A stretch of 64,000 bases of DNA from Patiria miniata (GCF_015706575.1 NW_024037074.1:29749334-29813333); one strand, 5' to 3'. Shown: positions 1 through 12,420, counted from the first letter of the stretch. Made by a program: numbers and translations. Notes: generated by a model not told the origin, from the sequence alone.

Positions 1-2948
1 GTATTTCAAAAGTGTTTGGCACCATAAATGAAGTACAGCCGAAGGAGTTTTAAAAAGCGTTTTTGCAGTGATCAAAAGCTCAGTGATCAAAAGCTTTTTT
101 TCCACAAAACTAAGATTGGGATTTGCTCGTTCGTTGCTACGACACACGATATCAATAACTGTTTTCAGTTGAACGATCAAACATGTTTGAAGCATAAATG
201 AAGTCCAGCCGAAGACGTAGATAGTTTCCACATTTTCAAAAGCTAGTGTAAAAGGGTATAGAAAAGTTTTATATCAAATTATTCTTTTCTTATAGTTTTG
301 AGGCGTCACTGTAAGCTTGTAACTACTTTGGAGATCAAAATGTAGAAATACCGCATGAATCCTCAATTGAAAAACTCCAGCATTTGATGGAGATGGATTT
401 TGTTTGTAATTGTATGCCTTGGACCCGATATAAATTGACTTTGTTCAAGTTTCAATAATTGTAATTTCTCACAAGACCGCCAGGCAATAACTTTGTCAAC
501 ACATAGCTAGTTCACAACTGTTAACCAATTATGTACAATCTAACAAAACCTCATTTCACAATAAAATAATTGTACTGAAACAAAATATTTCAGCAAAATG
601 TGACCAGAAAATTCCTTATTTTAAATTTATTCAGTCACATGTGAATTATAACTCCTCACCCTGCGCATTCATAATAAGCTAGTGCACTCATTACATAATT
701 CAATAATAAATTTTCACTGAGGGGACCCCAAATATGTGCTACTTTTCGCTCATCTACTCACAGAAGGTTTCCAAATTCTAAAAAAGAAGATATTTTGCGT
801 TGAATGTGTAAATATTAACTTGATTATACATTAAAATATGATCCACACCTATGAGAAAGATTGTGGTAAATCATTAGTTCAAAATTTGGTATCACCGTAG
901 ACGTCAACAAAGACATTTCAGTTGAGATACTATAAAATTATTCCATCTGATGGCAGCTTATAGGATCAAATGAACAATTCAAACCAGTCCAAAACCCTCC
1001 TCACTTGGGATGTTTGCTTTGTATAATTGATGTTTTCAAAGTGAGTTTCTTGAAAAAAGCCTCTGTGCTAATAACGTCACACTTTGTTTATGTGTGTGCT
1101 TTCCTATGGTGCTCAGTAGACCGTTGGCCCCACTGGCTTCATATGAAAGTGCACATGTAAACAAAGTGTGAAATCATTAGAACAGACGCTTATTGAGTCT
1201 TTTAATCAAGAAACACATGCCATCCTTTTTGTGGGCTTTGAACTCTTCGGAGAATTCCATCCCCCCCCCCTCCCTATTTTCGGCACTTTTCTGTTTCGGA
1301 AAATGAGGAACGTAGGTTGTTTATTTTCTCAACGTAAAGCATGTAAAACGTTTTTGTTTCTATACAAAAGTCGAGCAAAAATATTCATCAAAACGGTGGT
1401 AAACTTGTTTCAAAATCATCAGAATGAGGCTTTGTACATTTCTTTTTTTTCAATTGTACATTTTGTTGCAGTCAAGTGTAACTTATACAATAATGCTTAC
1501 AGATTATAATGTTAACAATTATGCAATCATTTAAATAAAAACCAGTGTATTCTTCTTTTTTTCGAAGCACCTGTAAACTGTTAAAGTTTACATGCAAGTC
1601 TCAACGTTTCATCAAATTGCTATAAATAGCAATACAATATTTTGAATAATTATTATTTTAATCACCAAATGTAAGTCAACAGGCCAGGAAATCATTTTGG
1701 ATATTTTGTAAAATAAAAAAAATGATACATGCATGTGATGGATTAAATCTAAATTTTCTACAAACGCAAGTCGTTATCGTGCTACTTACATAGTCATGGA
1801 TACTGATCAAATAATAGATTGGCATTGAAACAACTGAAACTAGGTAATTTCAAATTCTTTCTACAATAACTCCCGGTCAGAATTTGAATCCTCGCAAAGT
1901 CAGGTTGTCCAAAAACATCTAGGGACTTTTTATGAACATTTGACCAGTATTACAAAAAAATGTAATGGCATCCCTCACTAAACATTTTCATCATTTGTTT
2001 GTAGTAAACCCCTACCGTGTGTAGGGACTGCATGTGGAATGAGGCTGTAGGACGCGGACACAGGAGATCGGCGCGACGGACCTATGCTGTCTATGCGGAC
2101 GAGTGGGTGAGTGAGTGAATGACATCATGATGACATCACAAAAACGTCCAAATATTTAACACAGTTGACTAAGGTTCATGTTCGTACCAGGATTCATCCT
2201 TTTCCATTGATCCGTTACGTAGAAATTAGTCGGTTTTTTGTAGGCTTCTCTGTGCATTTTATATTCAGATGACTTTTACCTTCCAGTTCCCCCGGCTTTG
2301 CATTTGGTAATCAAAATGTGAATCAAATATGATCACAAAGTGCTGTTCATTTTGTTCACGAGTTATAAAATGATAGGAAATAGTGATACATGTATTTTGA
2401 ACCAAACTTGCTTGTAATTTGATAGCCAATGACGACATCATGACGTCAGAGTAATATCACACGCCTGGGATCAGGTTTGAGGTTTGTTCTAAGTTTCACG
2501 TTAATGTTGTGTACAGTTAAGAAGCAAATTTGCAAAGAAATATCTTCATGGAAAAAAAGACGAAAAAATCGATTGAAATTATCTGTATTAACCGCCAGTA
2601 TCAGTGTCCGTTTGATAGTCGTTATTATTATAGGCATGTTCATAACTGTACTAAGATAGTATAAATGAAATATTCAAGATATTTTCATTAGAATTTTTTT
2701 TTATTCCACAGTGTATACAAAACCGTTGTCAACAAGTGTAAGTATTATTTTTAATGTCTATCAATAATATATCTATTGTATACAAGATGTGCGTGTGGGT
2801 AACGCAAAACAAATAATGATAATACATTTTTGAGACATTCAACAACTATTTCCTTTAATTCAGTGTTTATTGTTTCCGCAAAATGGAATGCAATTTTTTT
2901 TAAGTATTCAGCAACACGATGCTCTTATGTATTTATGTGTGGTGATAT
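1..2948. other. 3' flank of C1q-like gene 1; no gene seen
   Basis: No coding region is supported here. The first ~60 bases resemble the starts of the 3'-flank blocks at 9385, 33060 and 36470 (shared words such as GAAGTACAGCCGAAGGAG and AAAATAAGCG/TAAAAAGCG), so the duplicated unit appears to begin near base 1. A C10 run lies at 1261-1270. The rest is AT-rich sequence without recognisable domains. Short open frames here (for example near 1168-1509) have no family features and unremarkable composition. Confidence 0.55.
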
Positions 2949-2958
2949 TTTATTTATT
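2949..2958 (-). terminator. Overlapping poly(A) signals at the gene 1 stop codon
   Basis: On the minus strand the end of the reading frame reads GAATAAATAAAAT. Two overlapping AATAAA hexamers lie at 2953-2958 and 2949-2954, and the first includes the TAA stop codon. A third AATAAA lies at 2866-2871. Use of the first pair would give a 3' UTR of only about 15-30 nt. Which signal is used cannot be told from sequence. Confidence 0.45.
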
Positions 2959-3766
2959 CGGGGTAAAGGAGGAAGCCGCTAAATGAGGTGTCGTGATTGG
3001 AAGCACCACCCACCCTACCACGCATGGTAAGATACACCGTGTCTCCTTGCTGCAGAACCAGCACCGCGCTCCCAGACATCGGCTCCCAGTGACTTGCACT
3101 GCTTAAGCCACAGACAACCACGTCGTCGTTCTTCCGGAGCTGGACGTACAGTGAGCTGCTGGAAGAATATTTGTTCATAGAAAACATGAACACGTAGGTG
3201 CCCGACACACTACACGTAAATGTGCCAGTCTCGAGATCGAAGCTGGTACCCGGCAGTAGCGTCGCGGTCTGCTGGAAGGGCAAACGGGTGTCAATGCTCG
3301 TAGACACATCTGAAGCACTCGATCTCGTCACGGTGAATGCTACCGGCTGATTGGAGTCGTCTGGTGTCTCCCCTGGCTCACCCTTTTGACCTTTGACGCC
3401 AGTCTGACCAGTTGCTCCTACTAACCCTGGTGTACCCCTCGGACCTACCTTGCCGGGCAACCCTATCCCGTCGTTCCCAGGGTTCCCAGGTGTTCCCCGC
3501 TCACCCATAGGGCCAATTAGTCCAATCTCACCCTCATGACCTGGCTCGCCCTTTGACCCCGGCTGACCGTATGGCCCCATCGGCCCTACAGGTCCAGGCA
3601 GACCTGGTATGCCGGGTAAAGCAGCAGGTCCCTGGCAGCACTGCTGACACACCTGAGACGCAGGACCATCACCGTCCGAGGGAACCGGCCCAGTAACGGA
3701 AGCTAGGAGCTTGACAGAGTTACCTAGAAGTAGGGCCATTGATAAAATTGCCACACGGATCTTCAT
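2954..3766 (-). CDS. Secreted collagen-like C1q-domain protein, copy 1 (CTRP-like)
   Basis: A 270-residue protein encoded in a single exon. Residues 1-23 form a signal peptide (hydrophobic MALLLG core, likely cleavage after LLA). A short linker leads to a Cys cluster (C40, C43, C44, CQQCC) suited to inter-chain disulfides. Gly-X-Y collagen repeats run from about 46 to 133 with few breaks. The C1q domain covers about 141-270, with the family's [23 protein letters not shown] and terminal SFSGFLLYP blocks. By family knowledge such chains trimerise through the C1q head and oligomerise; roles include complement-like recognition or adipokine-like signalling, and which applies is unknown. The start is chosen because the upstream minus-strand sequence reads TTTTTCTTTACAG directly before ATG, a strong splice acceptor. 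The extra Cys in the variable head loop (VVVCGLSS) is specific to this copy. It is the first of four tandem copies. Confidence 0.93.
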   Translation of the reverse strand: MKIRVAILSMALLLGNSVKLLASVTGPVPSDGDGPASQVCQQCCQGPAALPGIPGLPGPVGPMGPYGQPGSKGEPGHEGEIGLIGPMGERGTPGNPGNDGIGLPGKVGPRGTPGLVGATGQTGVKGQKGEPGETPDDSNQPVAFTVTRSSASDVSTSIDTRLPFQQTATLLPGTSFDLETGTFTCSVSGTYVFMFSMNKYSSSSSLYVQLRKNDDVVVCGLSSASHWEPMSGSAVLVLQQGDTVYLTMRGRVGGASNHDTSFSGFLLYPE

Positions 3767-5507
3767 CTGTAAAGAAAAATAACAATAAAATACGTAAACA
3801 TGAGAACAAATTAAATGCCGGGAAAATGATCTATCATAGAAAAAATATTGAAGTCATGCAAACAAACTGGGGAATCACATCTTGGCCTAAGTAAGACTTA
3901 TGAAAAGTTGCCGTCGTTTAAAAAAGAAATGAATAATTATGGATGTTAACATTTTGTATGCCTAGTCAAAACTAATCTTATTTGAAAAGCTTCTATTTAA
4001 TGATCTCACTGAACGAAATTCATTTTCCTAAATGCAGGTGGTTTATTTTGTTTAATGTCTCATCCAAAAGTTAAAATCAGAAATCAGCGCTGATCAGTTT
4101 TGCTATTAGCATCAACTGCCATCTGTTTCATAACAGATCGAGTCTTCGAAAATCTGTAGGATTAGTGAATATCTGTTCCAACTGTAAACGAAAACATGAT
4201 TTTCAAAATATCAAGCCGTGGTTGTTTCGAATCTAGGGGGCATGCTGGGTGATAACTTACATACAAAAATAAATTCATCCCAGATATTGAGCCCTACATG
4301 CAAATATTCACCCAAGAGCTTGTGCTTGAAACGTTTAAAGCAGACAGCGGAGCAGAAGGGCCATATAATTTCTGCAAACATCATATCTATTCAGGATTAC
4401 TACACTCCAGATAGATAAAGCAATTTGAACTTGAATAATACGTTGTGCATCATCATCATCCAATCATCAACTCTCTTATTATACATTGCTTATAAAAGTA
4501 GCCTAATAATAAAGCCGGAATTGCGCACTGTGAGCAAGTCTTTGTACCAAGACGTTACTCTCTGCGTTTGTGTACGTGTGTAATCATACTACTAATGAAC
4601 ACTTTTGGAAAACAATTCTTTTCAATCAACGGAGGGCGCACTTCAATTCATTACAGAAGTGGAAGTACAGGATCGATCGCGCTAGAATCGATACTTGTTG
4701 AATAAATATGTTGAATAAACACAGTGAATAAGAATCGAATACATTGCAGAATCGATAACAGATTTGTATTGCGGGCCTATAGTGAAATATAATTTTTGCG
4801 CGGAGAAAACAAAATATTCCACGAAGGTCTTGGAACCAAGACTAACTGTGAACTAGCAAACTGACAAAGTTCAAAAGTGCAAAAGGTATATATTGCGATC
4901 CGACTCTCTCATAACACTAATAAGACAGCCATGTTTGAGTGGTCCGGATTTCCTGCATCCGCTCTTCCGTGACCAACTTTTCATCCTAAATTGTTTAGAG
5001 TGATTGCTGAAAACATGTTTACATGTACATCGCAACATATGTTTGTGTTTGAATAGGAAGGGTTTGAATTAACAGAGAAAAAAAGAAACGAGGTAGAATA
5101 TACTGTGATGCTTGATTTTACGGGTCGGAATATACAGGGTAGAGCTTATCCCAAAACAATGTTTTATTACATGTGAAAGCATGACAGTGCGCAAATTTGA
5201 ATCATCACGAACCATAATTTTTTTTAAACTATTCGTAAATGAGCAGAACATGTTAAAGAACTGCAGTCAAACCTTAATAGCCATGTTTTGTCAATAAAAA
5301 GTACCGTGACTGTGAATCTGTATTGCGCTATTATTGCAACGAAATATCAAGTGAGTTTCTTTTAAAGAATTTACGATCGACGTTTTATGTTATCATTCAA
5401 CTAAAAAGGCCTATAAATGAACATAAACAAAACGATGAAGTCTCCCACCTCACCACAGCTCTATTATGATGCTTGATTGCGGTAAATGCCAAATAACAGA
5501 CACTAAC
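3767..5507 (-). other. Last 5'-UTR intron of gene 1
   Basis: Non-coding stretch between the coding exon (acceptor at 3767-3768) and UTR exon 2 (donor GT at 5506-5507). It holds a repeat block at about 4080-4420 that recurs at 6640-6990, 22380-22640 and in part at 49030-49115. Shared words include GCGAGAGCTTG and GCAGCGGAGCAGAAGGG-type strings. Bases 4920-5100 resemble 23030-23210. No gene is seen. Confidence 0.6.
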
Positions 5508-5569
5508 CTTCAAGTAATGTTCTTCAAACCTATCACGAAGGAATCCTCAACACTCAAGCAGAATGCTGG
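5508..5569 (-). other. Non-coding exon 2 (5' UTR) of gene 1
   Basis: Minus strand: acceptor TATTTTTTCAG, a 62-nt exon, then donor GTTAGTG. The exon is clearly homologous to 23860-23918 and 48764-48821 (shared CTTGAGTGTTGAGGATTCCT core), and the splice sites are kept in all copies while the flanks drift. That conservation is the evidence for an exon. It contains in-frame stops upstream of the coding exon, so it is read as UTR. Confidence 0.72.
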
Positions 5570-7013
5570 CTGAAAAAATAGCAACAACAGTGAATTACTA
5601 AAAATCCGCTCAGAGATAACTCTGGAGGAGGAGGCATAGGTGAATTTCACAAGTAAAACCCTCTCTGTCGGGGCGAACAGAGAGGGTGATTTGATTATTT
5701 CCAGTGAACTATACAACGGCCTGAATGGATTCACGCAAAAGTATACAAAAAAAATAATTTCTCACAAATAGGATTCTAATCTTGTTTTATCATTAGAAAA
5801 AAAACAAAAACAAATTTAATCAGTGCAAGTTTATTTGCAAATGCCCGGAAAAGTAACTACCGGTTTAAAAAAACAATTTACAAAAAATAATTTCTCACAA
5901 ATAGGATTCTCATCTTGTTTTATCATTAGAAAAAAACAAGTTTAAGCAGTGCAAGTTTATTTGCAAATGCCCGGAAAAGTAACTACCGGTTTTAAAACAA
6001 AAACAATTATCATATTGCGGCCATCTTGAGTTTTTCCCTTTTAAATCAACGTAAACAAAGCGAGGCCGGAGGAAAAATAGTCTGGTTCCTTTTTGCACAC
6101 AATAATTATCATTCAATACTGTTATTGGATACAGGGAACATGACTTAAATGTTGGCAGCATGATAAAGGTTTATGACAGAATCTCAATGCTCAAAATGAA
6201 GATAGGTCTGGAATCAAATACCCTGTGAAAATTGTATAAAAAAAAACTTAACATGGAATGGGTTTTTAAAATAATTTCCCTGCGGGCACACTGTTTTACG
6301 TGCGTTTGCAACTAAATCATTGTCCCAGACTGAATTTCAGACCAATACATTGTGCATACATTTTTCTCATCGTGCACCCACTGGGCTAAAACTTCAACAG
6401 TTTAGTTGTTATGCACCCTACTTCATATTCTATGGAATTTGGTTGCATCTAACAAATTAATACTGAAGAAAATTGATCCTATATTCCTCTAAAATTGCTT
6501 GAAATTGTAGTTGTATGAATCACAATGAGCTTACATTTTCTACATTGTTAAGGGAGTCGATCTCATACCAAGGAAGTAGTGGCGGTAATATTACAGGTAG
6601 ACTACCGCAATCAAGTTGAGTCGTAAAAAAAATATAATATGTTGGTATGAGAAATGAGGGTACTGGTTTGACTATTAGCGTCAGCCACCATCTGTCTGTC
6701 AACCGAATGTGTATCTTTAGGAATTGTGAACATCTGTATAACCACTCAGCATTCCAAATGTTAATCAAAATACCACTATCGTTGTTCGTAAAAAAAAAAA
6801 AAATCAACAGAATCTCAGTGGCATGCTGAGTGGAACCCTACATGCAAACATAACTGAATGCATGCGAGAGCTTGCGCTTCAATTTTTTAGGGGGTCTGTT
6901 CAGCAGAAGGCCGCATACAAAATATATGTATACACATCAACTGCATACACTGATTTCTACAAATGAATCCCAGCGAGAACTATACAGGTAAAACAGTTGT
7001 TTGGAAAACTCAC
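5570..7013 (-). repeat. Intron 1 of gene 1 with a 133-bp tandem duplication
   Basis: Two near-identical ~133-bp copies start at 5758 and 5891 (shared TTTCTCACAAATAGGATTCT and AGTAACTACCGGTTT) and together span about 5755-6000. A second copy of the 4080-4420 block lies at 6640-6990. An A13 run lies near 6790. No gene is seen. Confidence 0.65.
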
Positions 7014-7095
7014 CTAGCAAATCTCATTGTTGTTCTCACAGTCAGGTCTCTCTCTCGGCTTGTCTTCAGAGGCTGAAGAGGAGCTACGGCCGCCT
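7014..7095 (-). other. Non-coding exon 1 (5' UTR) of gene 1
   Basis: The exon ends TTTGCTAG before donor GTGAGTTTT (GT at 7012-7013). The 5' end is inferred as ~28 nt below the TATA-like box, so the upper boundary is approximate. Homologous exons lie at 24366, 40396 and 50936. An ATG near the donor opens a 9-codon uORF that would cross the junction into exon 2 and stop there. The other copies lack this ATG. Confidence 0.65.
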
Positions 7096-7500
7096 GTCTG
7101 GGGAAAAGCGGGCGCTCGTGCTTTAAATATTACCATCGATTTCCTGAGCAGTGACTGAGGAAAATGGCCCGGTTTATGATTGGTCCCTGCGCACTGTCAA
7201 TCACACACCACTGACTCACTTCATATTAATGAGACGGATGTCATAAGTTGATGTGGTCCAGGCTATATAGTCACTATAAAAACATGCATCACCGACACTG
7301 AAATAGTCCCATCTTATTGGCAGATATCGTATGGATGTCGGTGACACATCAAAAACACGTGATTTGTGATTGACACAAACAACCTGTCGATCACAGACCA
7401 CTCACTTGTGGTCACCAACTTGTTGGGTGACTAACTTCAATTGGTGGATCGAGAAGTGACGTACACCGGCCGTGATTCATTCAATGAGCAGTTTGCACTT
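7096..7500 (-). promoter_or_regulatory. Promoter of C1q-like gene 1
   Basis: A block conserved in all four gene copies. On the minus strand it has a TATA-like TATTTAAAG (7121-7130), the conserved motif TCAGTCACTGCTCAGGAAAT, and a CCAAT box (7179-7183) about 50 bp above the TATA box. Farther up are an AP-1 consensus TGAGTCA near 7210 that is perfect only in this copy, a second CCAAT within the ATCTTATTGG motif (~7311-7320), and an E-box CACGTG near 7357. Conservation of order and spacing supports a real promoter. The factor names are motif matches only. Confidence 0.72.
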
Positions 7501-9384
7501 CAGTCTGTTAAATTGTGAGGATATGTTATTCAGGATTGTATGTGCAATTACATCTTAGTAAAGCCAGCGGCAATACTAGGTTTTAACTTTGCGGGGGGGG
7601 GGGTGTTTTTGTTCTTCATATGGTCCATTTAATAAATTCAAATGAAAGGTGTTATTACAACAGTGCATTTCCAGTAAGGATTTAAAAATGGGGAAGGGGG
7701 GGGGGGCACCGGCTTCCACTGGAGGAGGAGGGGAAGAACATGTCCCCCGTGTCACCCTGTAGTTGTGCCTCTGAGTTAGGCTTTGTTATTTAATTGAGAC
7801 TTGAAGAAAAAAAAACAACAACTAAATACGAGTTGGAAGAAAGTTAAATGAACTTCGTTAAACTGTACGCATCATATCCGCTCCGCGTATCACTGCGGCC
7901 CTCTTAAGTGTGTTTTTGAGCTTGCGTATCTCTGAGTCCGAATAATCAGTCCCAGAAATGTAAGAATGTATGACCGGTGATGATGAACCTTAAAACCAGT
8001 ATGACTCAGTTCAACAATAGCATGTACAATATTTCAAGATAAATACCCCCTCTCTCGATAAAAACAAAAAAAGCATGTATGGTTGTACCAGATTTCCGGT
8101 GATTGTTATTATATGACTTCCGCATAACGATTTATTCTGACCTAGGTTTGGTGTATCCGGACAAATAATTCACACTAGAATGTGCATTTCTGTATATCCA
8201 ACATCATCAAATTATAACAATCTCTTAAGCAAAGCATTGCGACGATGGGGGTCGTGTGGGGTAGTTAAACGACCACACGACCACACGTCCCCATCCCCAA
8301 CCCGCCGGTTGACGAAGCTACTGATCTAATTAGGGCCAAAATTAATGGCTATGTTTCCAAGCCGGGGACGAAGCCTAGGTTTACAAAACGCTCGAAGTCA
8401 CAAAACCTAAAATGGTGCGCGCGCTGGCCAGAAATCGGAGACTTTTTAAAAGGCCCTAACCAGAAATTGTAACCCAAACAATTGGGTAGGCACAAAACCA
8501 ATTTTGGGTAGTTGCAGTTTTCACCCCGTGTCTATGATTGGGTAAAATTTAAATTTGTTAACCCATTTGGGTTGACTGCGCAGTTGCCATTGCGGCGGAA
8601 CGTTAAGAAGAAAATGGGTACAGTTCAAAACGTCCCTTTGGCGGGGTATCAAAAGTAAGTGGGGAAGACGAAACAAACTTCAAAACGTGGGGGAAATAGA
8701 CCCCACCTCATCGTTACATCAGCCACCTAAGGGAGTGAAATGTCTATTTCTGTTCGTATTGAAATTCGACGACAATTAATAAGTGAGATTACCGACAAGA
8801 CCACTAATAAAGGAAGTGTCTCGGACCCCCTTCCACCCTCATTGAAGCAAAATCTTTTCCCCTAGAGCTGGGGGAGACAGAGCTTTATGCTGATGTTGGA
8901 ATAATGGAACTCCAGTACAACTCTCCCACCCAGTTTCACTATTGCACCTATCGTCAATTATCTCGACCCAATCTCTGTGAATCGTATGTCACGCTTTCAA
9001 CCCACCCGTATCTCACTTACCCTAAAACCGAACCTCTCTACCCATATCTACCTATATTATATCGGCCCTCGTGGTCCATCTTCAACACCCATCCACGCTC
9101 AATCAACATCCATCCTTAAAACCCACACACCCTTAAGTCAAGCACCAAACTGAATCATTTTGACCTGTAAACGCACACACACAATTGTATTTTGTCTGCA
9201 ATTATTTTTATCAAATATATAAAGATAAATCTAAGTAGGATACTTATTAGTTAGTGAGAGGCAGATTTGGGATTGTATTGTTCACGACGACAAAATAATG
9301 CACAACCTAAGTATAAGTCTTTGTAGTGCTACTGTCATGTAAAATCGATTGACTTGTTCAAAAAATACTGTATTCGTGATATGT
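7501..9384. other. Upstream region of gene 1: poly-G tracts and CCCA-rich block
   Basis: No gene. G10-G11 runs lie near 7591-7601 and 7691-7707. An imperfect inverted repeat around GTCGTGTGG...CCACACGAC lies at 8245-8290. The 8640-8700 stretch (GGGGTATCAAAAG...CAAAACGTGGG) and the CCCA/ACCC-rich 8990-9140 stretch match the same relative region of other units (43620-43690 and 44270-44520; 60880-60950 and 61540-61760). Confidence 0.55.
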
Positions 9385-11050
9385 TTGGAACCCTATGGTC
9401 CAGCTGAAGGAGTTTTAAAAAGCGGCATGTATTGCATCCACACTATAAAAAAAAAAGAGTTTTTATGTATTATTTACATTTTCTAAGTACATATACATGT
9501 TTATTTATACTTGACACTGATCACATTTGATTACTTCCTGTTGTAAGTTAGATTTTAAGCTGAAATATAATTCACTGTCCTAGAAATTAAGCAACACCTT
9601 TCATAGACCAACATTTATTAACTGTTAATGGATTATAATTGACATGCGTCAAGAACAATGTTTTTGGGGGCCTGCGATAGTGTCACACTTAACAACCAAC
9701 ATTGCATTAAATCATCATTAAATCAAGATTAAACTTTCAACGTATATTAAATGGAATTAATCAAATCCAAAATTATGAAATGACATGGGAGGAGAAATGA
9801 AAAAAAAAAGATTCGGGGTCATATGCAACTTCTTAACAAAAATGGAAGGCATAATTTGGGCGTGTCTATGCGCCCACATAAGGAAAAAAATCAAACCATT
9901 ATCCGAAAACATGACTTTTGAGCCGGTGTCTGAGGACAGGCTCCCAAGGACTAATGCTGACATTGTAAGCAGGGGTGGATCCTCCAGGGGGGCATGGTCC
10001 AACTACAAAAGTTAGATACCAAAGGGAACGTACCTAATCCGCACCGATCCGCTCCAATTTGCACCTATTCGTATTAAACTCTCTCTAAGGCAGTGTAGAT
10101 CATTTGTCTTTTGTGCATTTTATTTCGTTTGACGCCAAAATGGTGCTCAAAATATAAAGACAGGTGCATAACAACTAACTTGATGAAGTTTTAGCTCAAT
10201 GAATACTGTATATACCAATATTCTAGGATCTCGATTTCAGTTAAACAGTTGTCAAGTCTTGTTTTAAATTGCGCTCGAATTCAGCATCCGGGACACGATC
10301 TCATTCAGCCAATTGCATCTACGCGATGTCACTCACTGAATTGAGCCAAAGAATAACTTGTGCATGGCCTTTCCACAGTAAAGGGGTACAAAAGTGTGAC
10401 ATGGGATTGGGAAATAAAGGAGGATAATAATATCAAGTTTTTTGTCATATTTTCCACTTGTACATTCCCACCCCATTCTTGGGGACTGTGCTTTTAAAGA
10501 ATTAAAGACTTTCCAGGCATATTTGACAAGATATTGATACTCAAAGTGCTTCGTACGTAACATGAACGGAAAGTTTGTTTAATATTGATAAAAAGTTACA
10601 ATTACAATAAATGCCTTTATCTAATATTTCATGCTTATCCATACAGCATTGTTACCTGAAAAACCAAGACAATCAACTGAATATTTCAGATGTCACAGGG
10701 TATTATGTTCAGAAAATTGATAGAAAAATGTCACACAACATTTCTGTCCACGTACGTTACGTACGTTACCTAACAGTGTCTTGAAGACCAACACAATTAT
10801 GTTCATTGAGGCTGTTAGCCCTCCTAAAGATGTTACAAAATTATTCATAAATACCTGATACAGAGTTTAGCCAACCCATATTGGTCGAGAGCCCGACAAG
10901 TGGCCGGTCTTAAACAATGATACAGGCATGGGTGGCTGGTCATAAACACTTTTCCAGTGTCACATGAAATTTGGACTCCAATGAAATCCGGTGCCTATTA
11001 ACGTTTCATTGGCGTTCACATTCCTCACGTATGCATGCGCAGTACTCCCG
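9385..11050. repeat. 3'-flank block of the duplicated unit, gene 2 copy
   Basis: Related to 33029-33512 and 36432-37140, 45490-46160 and 62130-62830. Shared features include GGGCGTGTCT.CGCCCA near 9858, TGAGGACA...GACAAATGCTGACATTGTGAG-type text near 9930-9970, and AGGGAACGTACCTAATCCGC near 10022. There is a short GTACGTTACGTACGTTACC run near 10752. No gene is seen. Confidence 0.6.
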
Positions 11051-11055
11051 GTGAA

Positions 11056-11140
11056 TCAGTACAGTGGAACGCCGCTATACCGAACACCGCTATACCAAAC
11101 ATTCGGCTATACCGAACATTATCCTTGACTCCCGGTTTTG
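11056..11140. mobile_element. Single terminus of a pogo/Tigger-like DNA transposon
   Basis: Begins TACAGTGGAACGCCGCTATA and continues with repeated TATACCGAACA phrases. This is the look of pogo/Tigger-type terminal inverted repeats (CAGTGGAACC...CTATAACGAA) next to a TA. I found no matching opposite end within 2 kb, so it is probably a fragment. Confidence 0.45.
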
Positions 11141-11499
11141 ATGTACAAAACGTACCGAACATCTTTGTCACAAAAAGTCAACAGATTAACCAAAAACTTA
11201 CCGGTTGTACACGTATCAAACACTGTTGTATTTCGTAGTCCGAAATTCACACTAAACCAACCCAGCTGCGTTTTGCGCGATATCGCGCAGTACGTGCGAC
11301 GCGAACGCCAATCTCCTTGTAATGTAAGTAGTTGTAGAGAGACGTAGGCCTATTCCATATTATAGTCAGAGGGTGTTTCATAAAACATGAAGTAAAATTG
11401 TTGAACAAAATGGTCGGCAACGTCTAGTTGTTGACTTGTTTTGACCTTTGAACCAAAAGATTTGTGGGTTTTTTTTGACCGAAAAGGTATTTATGAATG

Positions 11500-11650
11500 G
11501 GAATAAATGTATGTTTGGTCGGAAATAAACACTCTGTTCAAGACCGGTAGGAGTCTGGATGGGTGATAATTACCCGCGGCTTCGCCTCGGTAATTATCAC
11601 CCATCAAGACTCCAACTGGTCTTCAACAGAGTGTTATAATACCTCCCAAA
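11500..11650. mobile_element. Foldback element (long hairpin)
   Basis: Arms at 11526-11573 and 11588-11635 are near-perfect inverted repeats (GGGTGATAATTACC...GGTAATTATCACCC, AAGACCGG...CTGGTCTT, ACACTCTGTT...AACAGAGTGT) around a ~14-nt GC-rich loop CGCGGCTTCGCCTC. Weaker pairing extends ~20 bp further out (GTTTGG...CCAAAC). It fits a foldback MITE. A sister loop sequence (CTCGGCTTCGCCTCG) lies at 55298-55312. Confidence 0.7.
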
Positions 11651-11934
11651 CACACATCATGTCAATATGTAGGGAAAAAATCTGTCTTTTGTTACGTACG
11701 TAATGTTTACGATGCCCCTGAAATCTCTTAAGAAAAGAGAAGGTTTTCTATATTGTTTGTACACATGATCATTAAGGTCTCAGGAATGCACAGGGAACAA
11801 CTGAACACAATATCTTGCTTTGCTGTACCATCCAGTGTCCCCCTCTCAAATCCCGAGTTTGCAGTCAATTGTACCCCAATAGGGTGGAAAAAAAGACTAA
11901 ATCGGCAGCGCGTGCATACCATAGACATCATAAA

Positions 11935-12261
11935 AATACAATTGTCTCGCCTTACCGAAGTTCAGGAAGAGACCATGTCTGTATGTATGCATGTGGTTTT
12001 TCGGTTAAAATTTCGAAAAACTGGTCTCATTTGAATAGTTGAAATTGGAACGAAACTTGGCTCATCATGGCAACCTCCATATGATAATGATGTCAAAGGT
12101 TACATACCAAGGTCAAAGGTCATCTGAGGTCAAGTTGTAAATTAGGCTGCAAATATCAAATTGGTCTCATTTGAAAAGTTGAAGTCCAATTGGAATCAAA
12201 CTTGCGTCATAGATGCAACATCGCTACCTAATTCACATGATAATGATGTCAAAGTTCACAA

Positions 12262-12296
<35 letters not shown>

Positions 12297-12420
12297 TAAC
12301 ATCTGAGGTCCAGTCGCAAAATAGGCTGCAAATGAAAAATGCGTCTCGGTTCAAAAGTGAGTCACTGTTTAAAAAATAATAATAAAAAAAACCAGGCGAG
12401 ACGTGTGGTTCGAGAACCAC
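11935..12420. repeat. Tandem ~145-bp repeat block with AAT microsatellite
   Basis: Two to three diverged units share GTCTCATTTGAA.AGTTGAA, TTGGAA.GAAACTTG-type text, ATGATAATGATGTCAAAG, ATCTGAGGTC and AATAGGCTGCAAAT. An (AAT)n run lies at 12264-12300. The block is bounded by GTCTCGCCT near 11944 and AGGCGAGAC near 12395, which could be inverted termini. Short core repeats next to a microsatellite recall Helentron/pearl-type elements of marine invertebrates, but that assignment is only a guess. Confidence 0.5.
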
